Shown here: positions 36,569 to 45,887 of the stretch, piece after piece
Numbering within the stretch: the first letter of the stretch is position 1
Layout of the letters: every line of letters begins with the position of its first letter
Assembly: GCA_017607445.1 (NCBI GenBank)
Contig: JAEVHH010000001.1
Location: 7,068,001-7,132,000 of the forward strand
Length of the DNA: 64,000 bases
Reading direction: 5' to 3'
DNA from: Histoplasma ohiense
Lineage: Eukaryota > Ascomycota > Eurotiomycetes > Onygenales > Ajellomycetaceae
Program-made: the position numbers and the translations under genes
The notes under the pieces: generated by a model
The model's input: only the letters and a program-made list of their open reading frames with translations
The model's database searches: none
Told to the model about the DNA's origin: nothing

Positions 36569-37483
36569 TTAGGCCATTTCCTCTTCTTCTTCAACTTCCT
36601 CCTTCTTCTCCTCCTCCTCCTCCTCCTCCTTCTCCTCTTCCTCTTTCTCTCCATCCTCCACAATTCAATCCTTCTCTTCCTCCTCCTCCCTCTCCTCCTC
36701 CTCCTCATCCGAGGAAACAACCACCTCAAAACCCTCCTCAGCTACCTCCTCAGATGAGGGAGGACCCTCCTCTCTTCCCATCAGATCCACTTGAGCTCCA
36801 AAGTCCTGCATCTCCTGATCTGCTGCCTCAGATTCTACCCCTGCAGCAAGCAAATTAGCATGCCCAGAAAGCAATGCTGCCTCCTCAATGTCCTGAATCA
36901 TTGAGCGCATACAAGATCTAAACAAGGCCCCAATGCCCTGATTCTCTTCAGAAGCCTGCTAATCAATTAGACAACAGAATCATTACTAAAAAGCATTACC
37001 AATGAATATATTCAAAATACAACCTACCAGCTTGGGCTTCTTTGCCTCGCGGGCAAACACATCTTCAATCTCCTCCTGACAGCACTTTTTCGCAGCCGCC
37101 ATCTTCTCAGCCCTCTCTCTCTCCACCTTGGCCTCAAACCATTCCCGTGAGCGCTCCTGGTCCCAGTGCTGCTGCATGAGCAACTCCACTGCTTCCTTCT
37201 CCAACTTCTCATGCGTTGGGCCATCGGCATCATTTCTTTCATAATATTAGTCAAATTCCAGCAGAAGTGTTACCCAAAATCATTACCAATCTACTCCATT
37301 ACAGAGTTTTTTCAAGACAATATGGCGTGCCTTGCAGTCAGCCTCTCCACGCTTGAAGGATTCTTTCTCTTCCCCCTCAAGGTGATGGCAGCGCTCGCGT
37401 GCCTTGGTGGTACGCAGAGCCACCAAATGTTCCTTGAAGAGGGGGGCAGACATGTTTTCAGCAGGAGGGGGGGAGAGAAACAC
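36569..37483 (-). CDS. hAT-2 accessory protein with coiled coil and very acidic C-terminus
   Basis: There are at least three exons on the minus strand. Exon 1 (from ATG 37483 or 37453) gives MSAPLFKEHLVALRTTKARE and a charged region to about 37305. Exon 2 (about 37255-37027) is a Glu/Lys/Arg-rich probable coiled coil (VELLMQQHWDQERSREWFEA). Exon 3 (from about 36960) reads QASEENQGIGALFRSCMRSM, is rich in Ala/Glu, and ends in a long Glu run. A TGA at 36665 interrupts the Glu run, but the same frame stays acidic to a TAA at 36569, so the TGA may be a mutated codon. The exon 1/2 join is unresolved, since the obvious sites create a TGA. Acidic tails of this kind are common in histone chaperones. 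With an H3-like gene next door this role is attractive but is only inference; I see no named chaperone domain. Confidence 0.6.
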
Positions 37484-38063
37484 ATTCTAATTGTGATGAT
37501 GGAGATTTCTAGGGAAAATAATATATTCTTTTTATAAGTTACTATCCGCGCAGAAATGTGATGGGAAGAACAGAGATATATCAAAGAATTCAAGAAGAAA
37601 GAAAATCTACTTCTATATGTTATGGGAAATTACATGTCTCATAGCAACACTGTTTGCATTTTTGTGCTACTTGTTGATATCACATGCTGCATGCACTCTG
37701 CAAGTTATATTATGGCTGAATGCAGATGAGATGTTTCTTTGTTGCTATAGAGATTATTTGCATATGCAACCTCCCAGTTTAACATCCACACATGTTTTTC
37801 TTTTTCTTTGTTCTTTCTCTCTTCTCTCTCTAACCCATCATAATTCCGCAGCAGTATGTTAACTATTAAAAGCAATATGAATATCTCAATGTTTTCTGCG
37901 AATGAATACTGATTGATTAATTGATTCTATCTAGCAAATCCATCGCCACAAGTCTCTGTCCTTCCCCCTCTGAAATCTACGCGTCTATTCCCTGCGCCCA
38001 TCCCCTCTCGCTCCCTGATTCCTCCCCCCTCGCTCCCCGATTCCTCCCCCCCCAACGAAAAAA
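37484..38063. promoter_or_regulatory. Shared divergent promoter region of the acidic gene and the H3-like gene
   Basis: 580 bp separate the two start codons, which point away from each other. The region is partly pyrimidine-rich near the H3-like start (tctgtccttccccctctg through cgattcctccccccccaacg). Core histone genes in ascomycetes are commonly arranged as divergent pairs, so this layout is suggestive. No specific element is identified. In hAT-1 Gypsy-B inserted in this interval. Confidence 0.5.
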
Positions 38064-38663
38064 ATGGCCCGTGATAAGGGTATCCCTCGTCAGAGGGCAA
38101 TGCCAACAACTGCTGCTTCCCACAAGGCAGCATATGAGCAGCGAGTGGCGGAGTGGGAAGCGGCCTGGGCCCACCATCACAAGCGGCATCTCAATGCTCG
38201 CCGTGCTGTGTGGGAGGTGCACAACCCCCGCCCTCGTATGAAAAAAGTGGATAAGCAGAGTATGAAATTCAAAGTAACACTTTTTGATAACACTAGATAC
38301 TGATATGGAAGTAGAAGCTATCCATGAGATCCATTATTATCAGAAGTCTGGGGATCTCATTTTCCCCAAGGCCGCGTTTGCACATCTTGTCCGGGAGATT
38401 GATGGGGGGAAGTATCACTTCCAGTGTTCTGCCCTCGATGCTCTCCAAGTTGCCGTGGAGACAACGTTGGTCACACTTTTTGAGTGTATGATATCATGTG
38501 AAAACAGATGTAACAATATCTCACTAATCATTTCATAGATGGCCTTAAGGCCATGATTCATCATGGGCAGGTGACCCTCACTGTGAGGGATATTAGGTTG
38601 GTGGTGGAGATCACCGAAGGATTGAGTAGTAATTTTTTTGGCAATTATAGATTGGAAAAATGA
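38064..38663 (+). CDS. Transposon-borne histone H3-like protein, 155 aa, three exons
   Basis: The exons are 38064-38235, 38315-38485 and 38539-38663. Both introns have GTATGA donors, the second has the branch/acceptor CACTAAT...CATAG, and the phases agree. The product is 155 residues with no internal stop. Residues 1-57 form an unusual N-terminal region that begins MAR-K like H3 but lacks its ARTKQTARKS tail. Residues 59-142 align with H3 from the alphaN helix to alpha3: EI-YYQKS (H3 Y54-S57), AFAHLVREI (P66-I74), FQ-SAL-ALQ (F84-Q93), LVTLFE (L100-E105), IH-x3-VT and DIRL (I112-T118, D123-L126), with only a 3-residue gap after LVREI. H122 and D132 match H3 H113 and D123 of the H3-H3' four-helix bundle. 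H61, H64 and H92 replace H3 R49, R52 and R83. It ends with an extra FFGNYRLEK tail. It lies inside hAT-2, divergent to the acidic gene. Function is unknown; it could form or perturb nucleosomes. No other core histone gene was seen here. Confidence 0.88.
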
Positions 38664-39162
38664 GTTTTGTTTTATTTTTATTTTTTTTTTTTTCATTATT
38701 TTTTTTTTTGCTGGAGGTTTTTGTTTTTTTTTTTTTTTTATAATATTCTCAGTTGTTGTTTTTGTTTTTGTTTTTTAATTTTCAAAATGCCTACGGGCAT
38801 ATAATGATATTTCTGTTGTTGACATCAAAAAGGTAACGATATTTGGTAACACTCACATCATAATTAGCTACCATCCAGCATAAAGGTATATGTATTATGT
38901 AATTATGGGTAAGTCATGGTCCCGTTTGGTCCCATTTTGTAAAATGGGACCAAACGGGACTGTGACCCAGAAATCAAGATAAGAACAGTATTCGGGACCT
39001 AAATATTTCTCATAAACAGTGAAATGGGACCAGAGCTATAATACAAACAGTGTAAAGTGACTGGTTTGAAAAACAATATATGGGACCAGGACCAAAATAT
39101 ACGAGAATGGGACCAACGCTAAAATTGATCATGGTCCCATGCACGGTCACACGGCCAGTCTA
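38664..39162. other. Right subterminal region of hAT-2 with repeated GGGACCA motifs and a perfect hairpin
   Basis: T-rich DNA (38669-38760) is followed by at least seven copies of GGGACCA or its complement. A near-continuous palindrome at 38919-38960 has two 20-bp arms (GTCCCGTTTGGTCCC...) and a 2-bp loop. The left end of hAT-2 (33277-33545) carries the same GGACCA motif several times. hAT transposases are known to bind short subterminal repeats, so these are candidate binding sites. In hAT-1 (33235-33276, 39171-39372) most of the motifs have lost GG or CC. Confidence 0.7.
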
Positions 39163-39380
39163 AACAGGACTGTGACTCAGAAATCAAGGTAAGAACAGTA
39201 TTCAGAATCTAAATATTTCTCATAAACAGTGAAATGAGATCAGAGCTATAATACAAACAGTGTAAAGTGACTGGTTTGAAAAACAATATATGAGATCAGA
39301 ACTAAAATATATGAGAATGGAATCAACACTAAAATTGATCATAGTCTCATGCACGGTCACACGGTCAGTCTAAGTATCAA

Positions 39381-39407
39381 ATTGTTAATTGAAGTATATC
39401 TGTTACA
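39381..39407 (+). repeat. Last 27 bp of the Gypsy-A0 5' LTR
   Basis: The sequence follows the hAT-1 duplication agtatcaa and ends GTTACA. It joins the A-family leader at 39408. Confidence 0.88.
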
Positions 39408-39791
39408 TTACAAATTGATTCTTCTGTGTTTAAGATCTGAGTGTTTTGTTATTAGTTCTTATATCTGAATATATTGTTATCAGTTCTTACATCTGAGTGT
39501 GTTGTTTACAGATTCAAGTGTCTAGTTATTACAAGAGATTTCTCATGAGTCTGAGTGTCTCTATCATTAGTTATATAGACTGTTGTGTCTAAGCATTCAA
39601 GATATAATCAATCATGTTCTACAAGGTCTGAGTATCTACAAACTGTAACACTGCAAATAGCATTCACAAAGAAGCTTGATTAAGTTTAGTGTTGCAACAC
39701 TGTGAATAGTATCTGCAAGAGAACTGAATATCTACAAGTATTTCTTTTCTTTTTTTTTTTATATTATTATTATATATTCTTAGACATCAAA

Positions 39792-40858
39792 ATGAACTAC
39801 AAACAATTCTACAAACATCTGCTGCATCTGAACACAGTGGATGATAACTTAGATCTACAAAGCATTCTTCAGCAGCAGATACTACAGATGACTGAATTGC
39901 AACAATGATTTGCTGAGATGAGCATTCTCACATTCACTGTTTCTTCTACATCCACATCTCACAAAAAGCTCTCAAGAGAGAAGTTTTCAATTCTCAACAA
40001 ATACAAAAGAGATCTAGTACTCTATCTCACATGGAAGTTGAAAGTAAACACTAAATTGAACATCAATGAACAAGCAATAGACTCACTATTCAATCAGATG
40101 TGATATATCCATAGCAGATTGAATGACAGTACATTAGCAAAATTTCAACTCTGAATGAGTCATTGTCAGAATCATCAGTGTACATCAGAGCTAGTCTTTC
40201 AACAACTCAACTCTCTCTTTCTCAATTCTACACTTCAAGTCAAGATGTTGAACTGGCTAAATCAGACTCATCAGATGAATGTTATATTGATAATGTATTT
40301 TTCTGAATTCAATTGCAAGCTTCTAGAAGCAGGTGAGCAAGACTGAGACAACACTATCAAAATCAACATATTGTTCAAGAACTTGAACTTTCAATTGCAT
40401 AATCAAAGTATAGAGTATTCAAAGTTCTCAATATACAGTGAATTCTGTGCTGATTTTCATCTATTGAACAATGATCTGTCTCAGTTCTGTGTGCTTCAAA
40501 ATTGTAGAAAATTTCATTGAATAAATGTATACATCTCAAACCACTCTGCAGTGTCCTCTGTCTCTGAATCAGAATCAATGAACTGGATTTCACATGTGAA
40601 CACAAGCTGCTCAAGAATTCTCAACATCTCAGAGAAGAATGTTGCTTACTGAATCATCAGAGAAGTCTGCATACACTGCAACAAGTCAGAGCACTTTGTG
40701 AATCAATGTCTGAATGTAATTACTCTGAGTAAACCCCCCACACATGTGAATGCTGTGTTGTCTGTGGATAGACAAGAACAGGGAAAGGATGAGCTCTCAC
40801 TCTAAAACACAGATGAGAGCTCAAGAAGCAAAAAGCTAGCTGAAGATTCAAGCAGAAG
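39792..40858 (+). pseudogene. Gypsy-A0 gag
   Basis: The ATG at 39792 gives MNYKQFYKHLLHLNTVDDNL followed by Gln-rich sequence. A CCHC zinc knuckle (CIHCNKSEHFVNQC) is intact at 40668-40709. Frame breaks are TGA. At the codon after ELQQ this copy has TGA where A1 has CAA, as expected if the ancestor was CGA mutated on opposite strands. Confidence 0.82.
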
Positions 40859-43800
40859 ATGCAAGTGAATGCAATCATAATCTCTATTATTGTAAATAAC
40901 TTAGTTAACATACAAGCAATGATAGACAGTGATTTTCTTCACTACACTCTTATAGACACTCAGCTGATTGAGAAGCATAAGCTTCAGTATATTTCTTTTT
41001 TCAAATCATATAAACTCAGTGAATTTGACAGCCTCAGAGGATCCGCCTTCTACAATATGATAAGATTTAATGTCAATGTAGAAGAACACAAGAAAAAGAA
41101 TATATATATATACAAAATACAAGACCTTGAGTATGATCTAATGCTCAGTCTATCATGACTCACAGAATTTGAAACCTTGTTGAATGCATGCAATCACTGT
41201 CTTATTTTCTCAGAAGATGACTGTGTTTATAAGAAGAATGTCAATAGAACTGCTGATCTCATTCAGATATCAACAAAAGTGTACAAACTACTAATCTGCC
41301 AAGTATATGAGAAGAAGAACATTCAAGTGTTCACTGCTAGCATAACAGATATCAAGAAAACATTAGAAAAGTTAGAACTCAAAGATCTTAAGAAACTGTA
41401 CAAAAAACTACTCAAATCATACAAAGACTTCACAGATGTGTTCAATGAGAAAGAAGCTGAAAAGCTTCTCTCTCATCAAGAACCTGATATAGATCATACA
41501 ATCAAGCTCATTAAAAAAGACAGTAAAAACTCACAATCATTCTGAGATTCTCTCTACAGTATATCACACAATGAGCTTCTCATTCTACAAAAAACACTCA
41601 ATAGATTATTAGACAAAGACTTCATTTGTATTAGCAACTCATCTACTGCAGCATCTGTACTGTTTGTGAAGAAATCAGAAGAAGACTTACAATTCTACAT
41701 CAACTATCAAGAACTCAACAAAATTACACAGAAGAATTAATATCTTCTCTCACTTATCAATGAAACACTTGAACAGATAGAAAAAGCAAAATGATTTACA
41801 AAACTTGACATCTCTACAGCCTTCTACAAGATAAGAATTAATGAAGGTGATGAATGACTAACTGTCTTTCATACACATTACAGATTATATGAATGGACAA
41901 TGACTCTTTTTGAATTAGCAAATGCTTCAAGTACATTTCAGAAATACATTAACTGAGCTCTATAAGATCTGCTCAATGAGATCACCTCAGTGTATATGAA
42001 TGATATCTTGATCTTCATCAATGAATTGCTCACTGAATATTATAAGTATATATGACAAGTGCTTGATCAACTATAAAAAGCTGAACTGTAAGTGGATATT
42101 GACAAATGCAACTTTGAGATCAAGTCTATAATCTATCTAGAATTTATCATTGAAGCTGAAAAAGATGTATGCATGGATTCTAAGAAGATGAAAGCAATTC
42201 TTAACTGAGAGACATCAGTCTCAGTAAAAGAAACTAGAAACTTTCTAGAATTCATCAACTTCTACTGAAGATTCATCAAAAACTTCTTCAATATTGTATG
42301 ATCACTGATGAATCTGACTCAGAAAGATGCTGTATTTCAATGAACTGATGAAGTGAATGCAGTATTTAAAAAGCTGAAGTGTATATTCACAAGCACTCTG
42401 ATGCTGCAATCATTCAATTCAGATAAGCATACAATTCTCAAAACAGACATCTCAGATTATGTAGTAAATGAGATACTAATACAATACAATAATGAAGATA
42501 TTCTACAATCTTGTGTCTTCATTTCAAAAAAGATATCATCTGCTGAATGCAACTACAAGATCTACAACAAGAAATTTCTAGCAATTATACAATATCTCAA
42601 GAAATGAAAGTCTGAACTTATGAGTGTTGAGAAGTTTGAGATTGTTATCAATCATAAAAACTTAGAATACTTCACAATCATTTATAAGCTTATCAAAAAA
42701 TATATGCATTGATCATTGTTTCTTAGCTGTTTTTCATTCACAATTCATTATTGATCTGAAGTAGAGAACACTTTTGCAGATGCTCTATTCCACTGAGAAT
42801 AAAATATATCATCTGATGACTTAGATGACAGATGAAAACACTGAGAGTATCAGTTAATCAACTCTGCAATTATAGAAAGTTCTACACAATCAGATGAATC
42901 TCATGTATATATCAATCAGTTCTGAGCTCAAGAACCCTCACTCAAAAAACAATGAAGACTAGTGATAGAAGCAGATGAATTCTGACAACAAACTGCTGAA
43001 ATCATATAAAGCAGAGCATCTCAATTCTCTGCAGATGTATATTCAAGAACAGATATCTCAGTATATTCAATCAATGATAACAACTGTTTACACTTTCAAA
43101 ATAGACAATGAGTTCTTAATTCAGAATCTCTACAAACACAGATCATGCAAGAAATTCATGACTCATCAATAATCAAGCATTTAGAATGTGAAATTATGTA
43201 CAACATCATCATTTAAGAATTCTACTGATCAGATATGTTGAAAGATATACATCAGTTCATATGCAACTGTGATCACTGCAGCTCAGTGACAGTATGATAT
43301 GAATACTGAAAAAAGATGCTGAAGCCTCTATCTGTCTCTAATCAAATTTGATATGATATAGTTATTGATTTTGCAGTTTTCTTACTCAAAAGCAGAGATT
43401 CTACAAACATTCTAGTCATTGTTGACTGACTCAGCAAGAGTATAATACTACAGCTCTGTGATAAGATAGACACTGAAGTAGTTACAGATGTCTTCATCAG
43501 AAGTCTGTTCTATCATATACACAGTTTGTCTTCATTTATTGTGTCAGATAGAGACAGTCAATTCATCAGTGCACTCTGAGCCTGCATATGTCAATTATTA
43601 AGAATTGAATGAAAGTTATCAACAGTGTATCACTCAGAGACTGATGAAGCTACTGAGAGAATGATATAAATAATAAAGAATATTCTTCATAAATTCTGTA
43701 ATTATACACAAGACAATTGAAGCAATCTGCTGCCACATACTGAGATTGCAATTAACAGTCAAGATTTCACTACAACAGATATAAGCTCATTCTTTCTTCT

Positions 43801-44410
43801 ATACAGATACAACTTAGAGTTTCTGAACTTCTCTGAGACTCTCTGAGAAACTGTATATATTCACAGTCTTATACAGATGACAGAGAACATTGTGAGCAAG
43901 CTGAAGAAAGTTTATGAATAAGCAGAAACTTCAATGATCAGCACTCAGTAAAATTATAAAAATCAAACAAACATCAGAAGAAGTTCTACAACTCAATACT
44001 ATATAGAAAACAAAGTCTGACTGAATCTCAAGAACATAAGAACAGATCACTTCTCACATACACTAGATTATCATCACATCAAATATACAGTGAAGAAAGT
44101 GCTAGACACACACAATTATCAACTCAATACTTCATCTGATATTCACAATATCTTTCATACAAATCTGCTCTGACTCACAGCTGAGGATTCATTTCTCTCA
44201 CAGAGAATCTTTAATTAACAGTCATCTGTCATCATAGAAGAAGACAATAAACTCAAGTAAGAAATTGAAGCAATTTTTGACAATAAAATCAATCACCATC
44301 ACTGCAAATATCTTATCAAATGAATAGAATACAATCATTCAATCTGAAAATTCACATTCATCTTGAAAGACATCATCACTCTCAACATCTACAAGTCCTC
44401 ACTCACTCTG
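40859..44410 (+). pseudogene. Gypsy-A0 protease-RT-RNase H-integrase-chromodomain
   Basis: The protease segment (40859-41158) reads QAMIDSDFLHYTLID with DSG changed to DSD. RT follows with conserved TKLDIS-FYKIRI and FELANASSTFQ and the active-site motif Y-M-N-D at 41994-42005. RNase H is near 42420-42790 and integrase about 42970-44000, with a zinc-domain CNCDHC near 43270 and a DDE region containing FIVSDRDSQFISAL. The chromodomain is at about 44237-44395 (EIEAIFDNKINHHHCKYLIK, then IEYN). Numerous TGA stops replace Trp/Arg. The LTR follows directly; there is no accessory gene in this family. Confidence 0.87.
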
Positions 44411-44424
44411 ATAGAGGGGGATAA

Positions 44425-45235
44425 TGTGACAGATTAGCATTTATTAGTAATTAACTTATGCAATCAACTCTTCTTCTGCACCCACTCATTTCTGACTGTT
44501 GTTGTAATAGATGGTTGTTGGTATAATTATGAGAGTAGTGTGAAGTACGCACATAGGATGTTAAGAAGGTAGCAATCTCTATTATTCAAAGCTAATTGCT
44601 GATCTCCTAATATCTACGGATATCAGTGAGCATTATATAGGCGACCACCACGCGCTACGGCCGCCTATGGTGCCGTGTGCTATGTCCCTTCTCATTAATT
44701 CTGGCGTGTTCTGTGTTCTTCTATCGCCACATAGCTATTTTCTAATATAGATATCTCCGTTGCGCCTATTACAGTTGTGATCTTATATAACTCTTGACAT
44801 TCTTCTGCTCTATACTCTGTACTTGTATAGTCTCTAACAATTCTTCTGTGTAGCTTCTAACATTCTTTCACTCTGTGTTCCACACTTATATAGTCTCTAA
44901 CAATTCTTTCATATAGTCTTCAATGATTCTTTCATCTCATACTTCACACTTGTATAGTCTCTAATAATTTTTCTGTGTAGTCTTCAATGATTCTTTCATC
45001 TCACACTTTGCATTCATATAGTTTCTAATGATTCTTCTGTATAGCTCTCAATGTTCTTTCACTTCACACTTCACTGTGAAGTGGCTTCTGATATTCTTTC
45101 ACTCTGAAATTCTCTCTATAAGAATTCTCTTTGTACAATCTTTTCTTCTGATTTCTTTTCTCTTTCTTTTCTTAATCAATTTGTAATCTGTAATTAGAAT
45201 AGTATCAAATTGTTAATTGAAGTACACTCATTACA
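44425..45235 (+). repeat. 3' LTR of Gypsy-A0, split by a solo LTR
   Basis: The LTR begins TGTGACAG after the tract atagagggggataa and ends ATTACA. Without the 271-bp solo LTR and its 5-bp duplication it is 535 bp, as in the other A-family LTRs. Confidence 0.88.
44503..44773 (-). repeat. Solo LTR of the Gypsy-B family, almost unmutated
   Basis: It is 271 bp, the same length as the LTRs of Gypsy-B, with the duplication gttgt at 44498-44502 and 44774-44778. It keeps many CpGs (ccaccacgcgctacggccgc, ctccgttgcgcc) although it lies within DNA that has lost nearly all of them. Confidence 0.93.
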
Positions 45236-45326
45236 TCTACATTCTTATAGATCTGCATATCAAGTACAAATCTTGTAATAATAGTTTGATATATGATAAA
45301 TCTTTCATCTGAAACTTTGTTAAACA
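45236..45326 (+). mobile_element. Short Gypsy-B fragment
   Basis: About 90 bp match Gypsy-B 30738-30830, inside its antisense accessory gene (ctacattcttatagatctgc, then gaaactttgtt). It is cut by the A0 LTR on the left and by Gypsy-C1 sequence on the right. Confidence 0.75.
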
Positions 45327-45887
45327 TGTTGTTATCGATTTTCTAATGAGATGGAATTGATGGATTCTTTGATTGTCAGAGGTTGTATGCAGAGAAGTAA
45401 AAAGAATTTCTTTCTTCTTGAAAATTTCTCTTCTTTTTTAACTTGATCATCATCAAAGCTCCTTGCTCTCTCACCACAATTTCTCATTCTCAAAAAATTT
45501 TTAAATTTTTATATTGTTGTTCTTTCTCCCTCTCTTTTTTATCAAAATGGGCTCTTTCAATTATTCTGATTTTAAGTAAGTTGTTGATAGCAGTGTATCG
45601 ATTGCATCCTCTAGATAGCTTGTATACATGTTGTTATTGATTTTCTAATGAGATGGAATTGATGGATTCTTTGATTGTCAGAGGTTATATGCAGAGAAGT
45701 AAAAAGAATTTCTTTCTTCTTGAAGATTTCTCTTTTTTTTTAACTTGATCATCATCAAAGTTTCTTGCTCTCTCACCACAATTTCTCATTCTCAAAAAAT
45801 TTTTAAATTTTTATATTGTTGTTCTTCCTCCCTCTCTTTTTTATCAAAATGAGCTCTTTCAATTATTCTGATTTTAAGTAAGTTGTT
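45327..45887. repeat. Direct repeat containing a promoter and first exon (302-bp period)
   Basis: 45327-45585 and 45629-45887 are near-identical (about 259 bp each), both starting tgttgttat and both including an ATG codon (45547, 45849) followed by SFNYSDFK and a GTAAGT donor. The first unit has an extra 43-bp tail not found in the second. The units differ by only a few changes, such as atgggctc versus atgagctc. Confidence 0.8.

Larger units (their letters stand above)
33277..39162 (-). mobile_element. hAT-2: nearly unmutated hAT transposon carrying a histone H3-like gene
   Basis: The 5886-bp element has inverted termini TAGGCTGGCCGGTG...GGACCATG (left) and the complement of TAGACTGGCC...GGGACCATG (right). 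It is flanked by the 8-bp duplication aacaggac (33269-33276 and 39163-39170). It inserted into the right end of hAT-1, where the matching uninterrupted site in hAT-2 itself is at 38953-38960 (aacgggac). It holds a transposase gene (-), an acidic coiled-coil gene (-) and an H3-like gene (+). CpG, GG and CC are abundant, so it escaped most of the mutation seen around it, although the transposase has eight TGA codons. Confidence 0.93.
7182..39372 (-). mobile_element. hAT-1: RIP-degraded hAT transposon, split by three large insertions
   Basis: The terminal inverted repeats are TAGGCTGGCC (7182) and its complement ending GTCAGTCTA (39372), flanked by 8-bp duplications agtatcaa, as is usual for hAT. 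Its own sequence survives in four pieces: 7182-7411, 13503-17523, 31939-33276 and 39171-39372, about 5.8 kb in all and colinear with hAT-2 (5.886 kb). The interruptions are Gypsy-A1, Gypsy-B (holding B') and hAT-2, each with its own TSD. Gene order matches hAT-2: transposase (-), acidic coiled-coil gene (-), H3-like gene (+). All three are damaged. Confidence 0.9.
6675..45235 (+). mobile_element. Gypsy-A0: outermost chromodomain Ty3/gypsy element
   Basis: The 5' LTR is 6675-7181 plus 39381-39407 (507 + 27 = 534 bp), split by hAT-1 with the 8-bp duplication agtatcaa at 7174-7181 and 39373-39380. The internal region is 39408-44424, with gag, protease, RT, RNase H, integrase and chromodomain on the plus strand. 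It ends with a polypurine tract (atagaggggga) and the 3' LTR 44425-45235, itself split by a solo LTR. With insertions removed, the element is about 6.1 kb, matching A1. No matching 5-bp TSD flanks the two outer ends (ttcta versus tctac), so the borders may have been rearranged. Confidence 0.85.

Noticed and set aside
36517..36729. Arg-rich open frame over the acidic gene's C-terminus
   Set aside because: It is the +1-type shadow of the Glu-repeat coding frame (GAG runs read as AGG). The acidic frame continues logically from the upstream exons.
37166..37537. 123-codon plus-strand open frame across the acidic gene
   Set aside because: It overlaps the well-supported minus-strand exons and their introns, and has no recognisable motif.
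38952..39374. Apparent 211-bp tandem repeat at the right end of the hAT sequence, one half clean and one half mutated
   Set aside because: It is explained by hAT-2 having inserted in the same subterminal region of hAT-1, with the 8-bp duplication aacaggac. It is two element ends side by side, not a tandem duplication.
6675..45240. A 5-bp target-site duplication for Gypsy-A0 (ttcta / tctac)
   Set aside because: The two flanks do not match exactly and belong to different elements (A family on the left, B family on the right), so a simple insertion is not supported.
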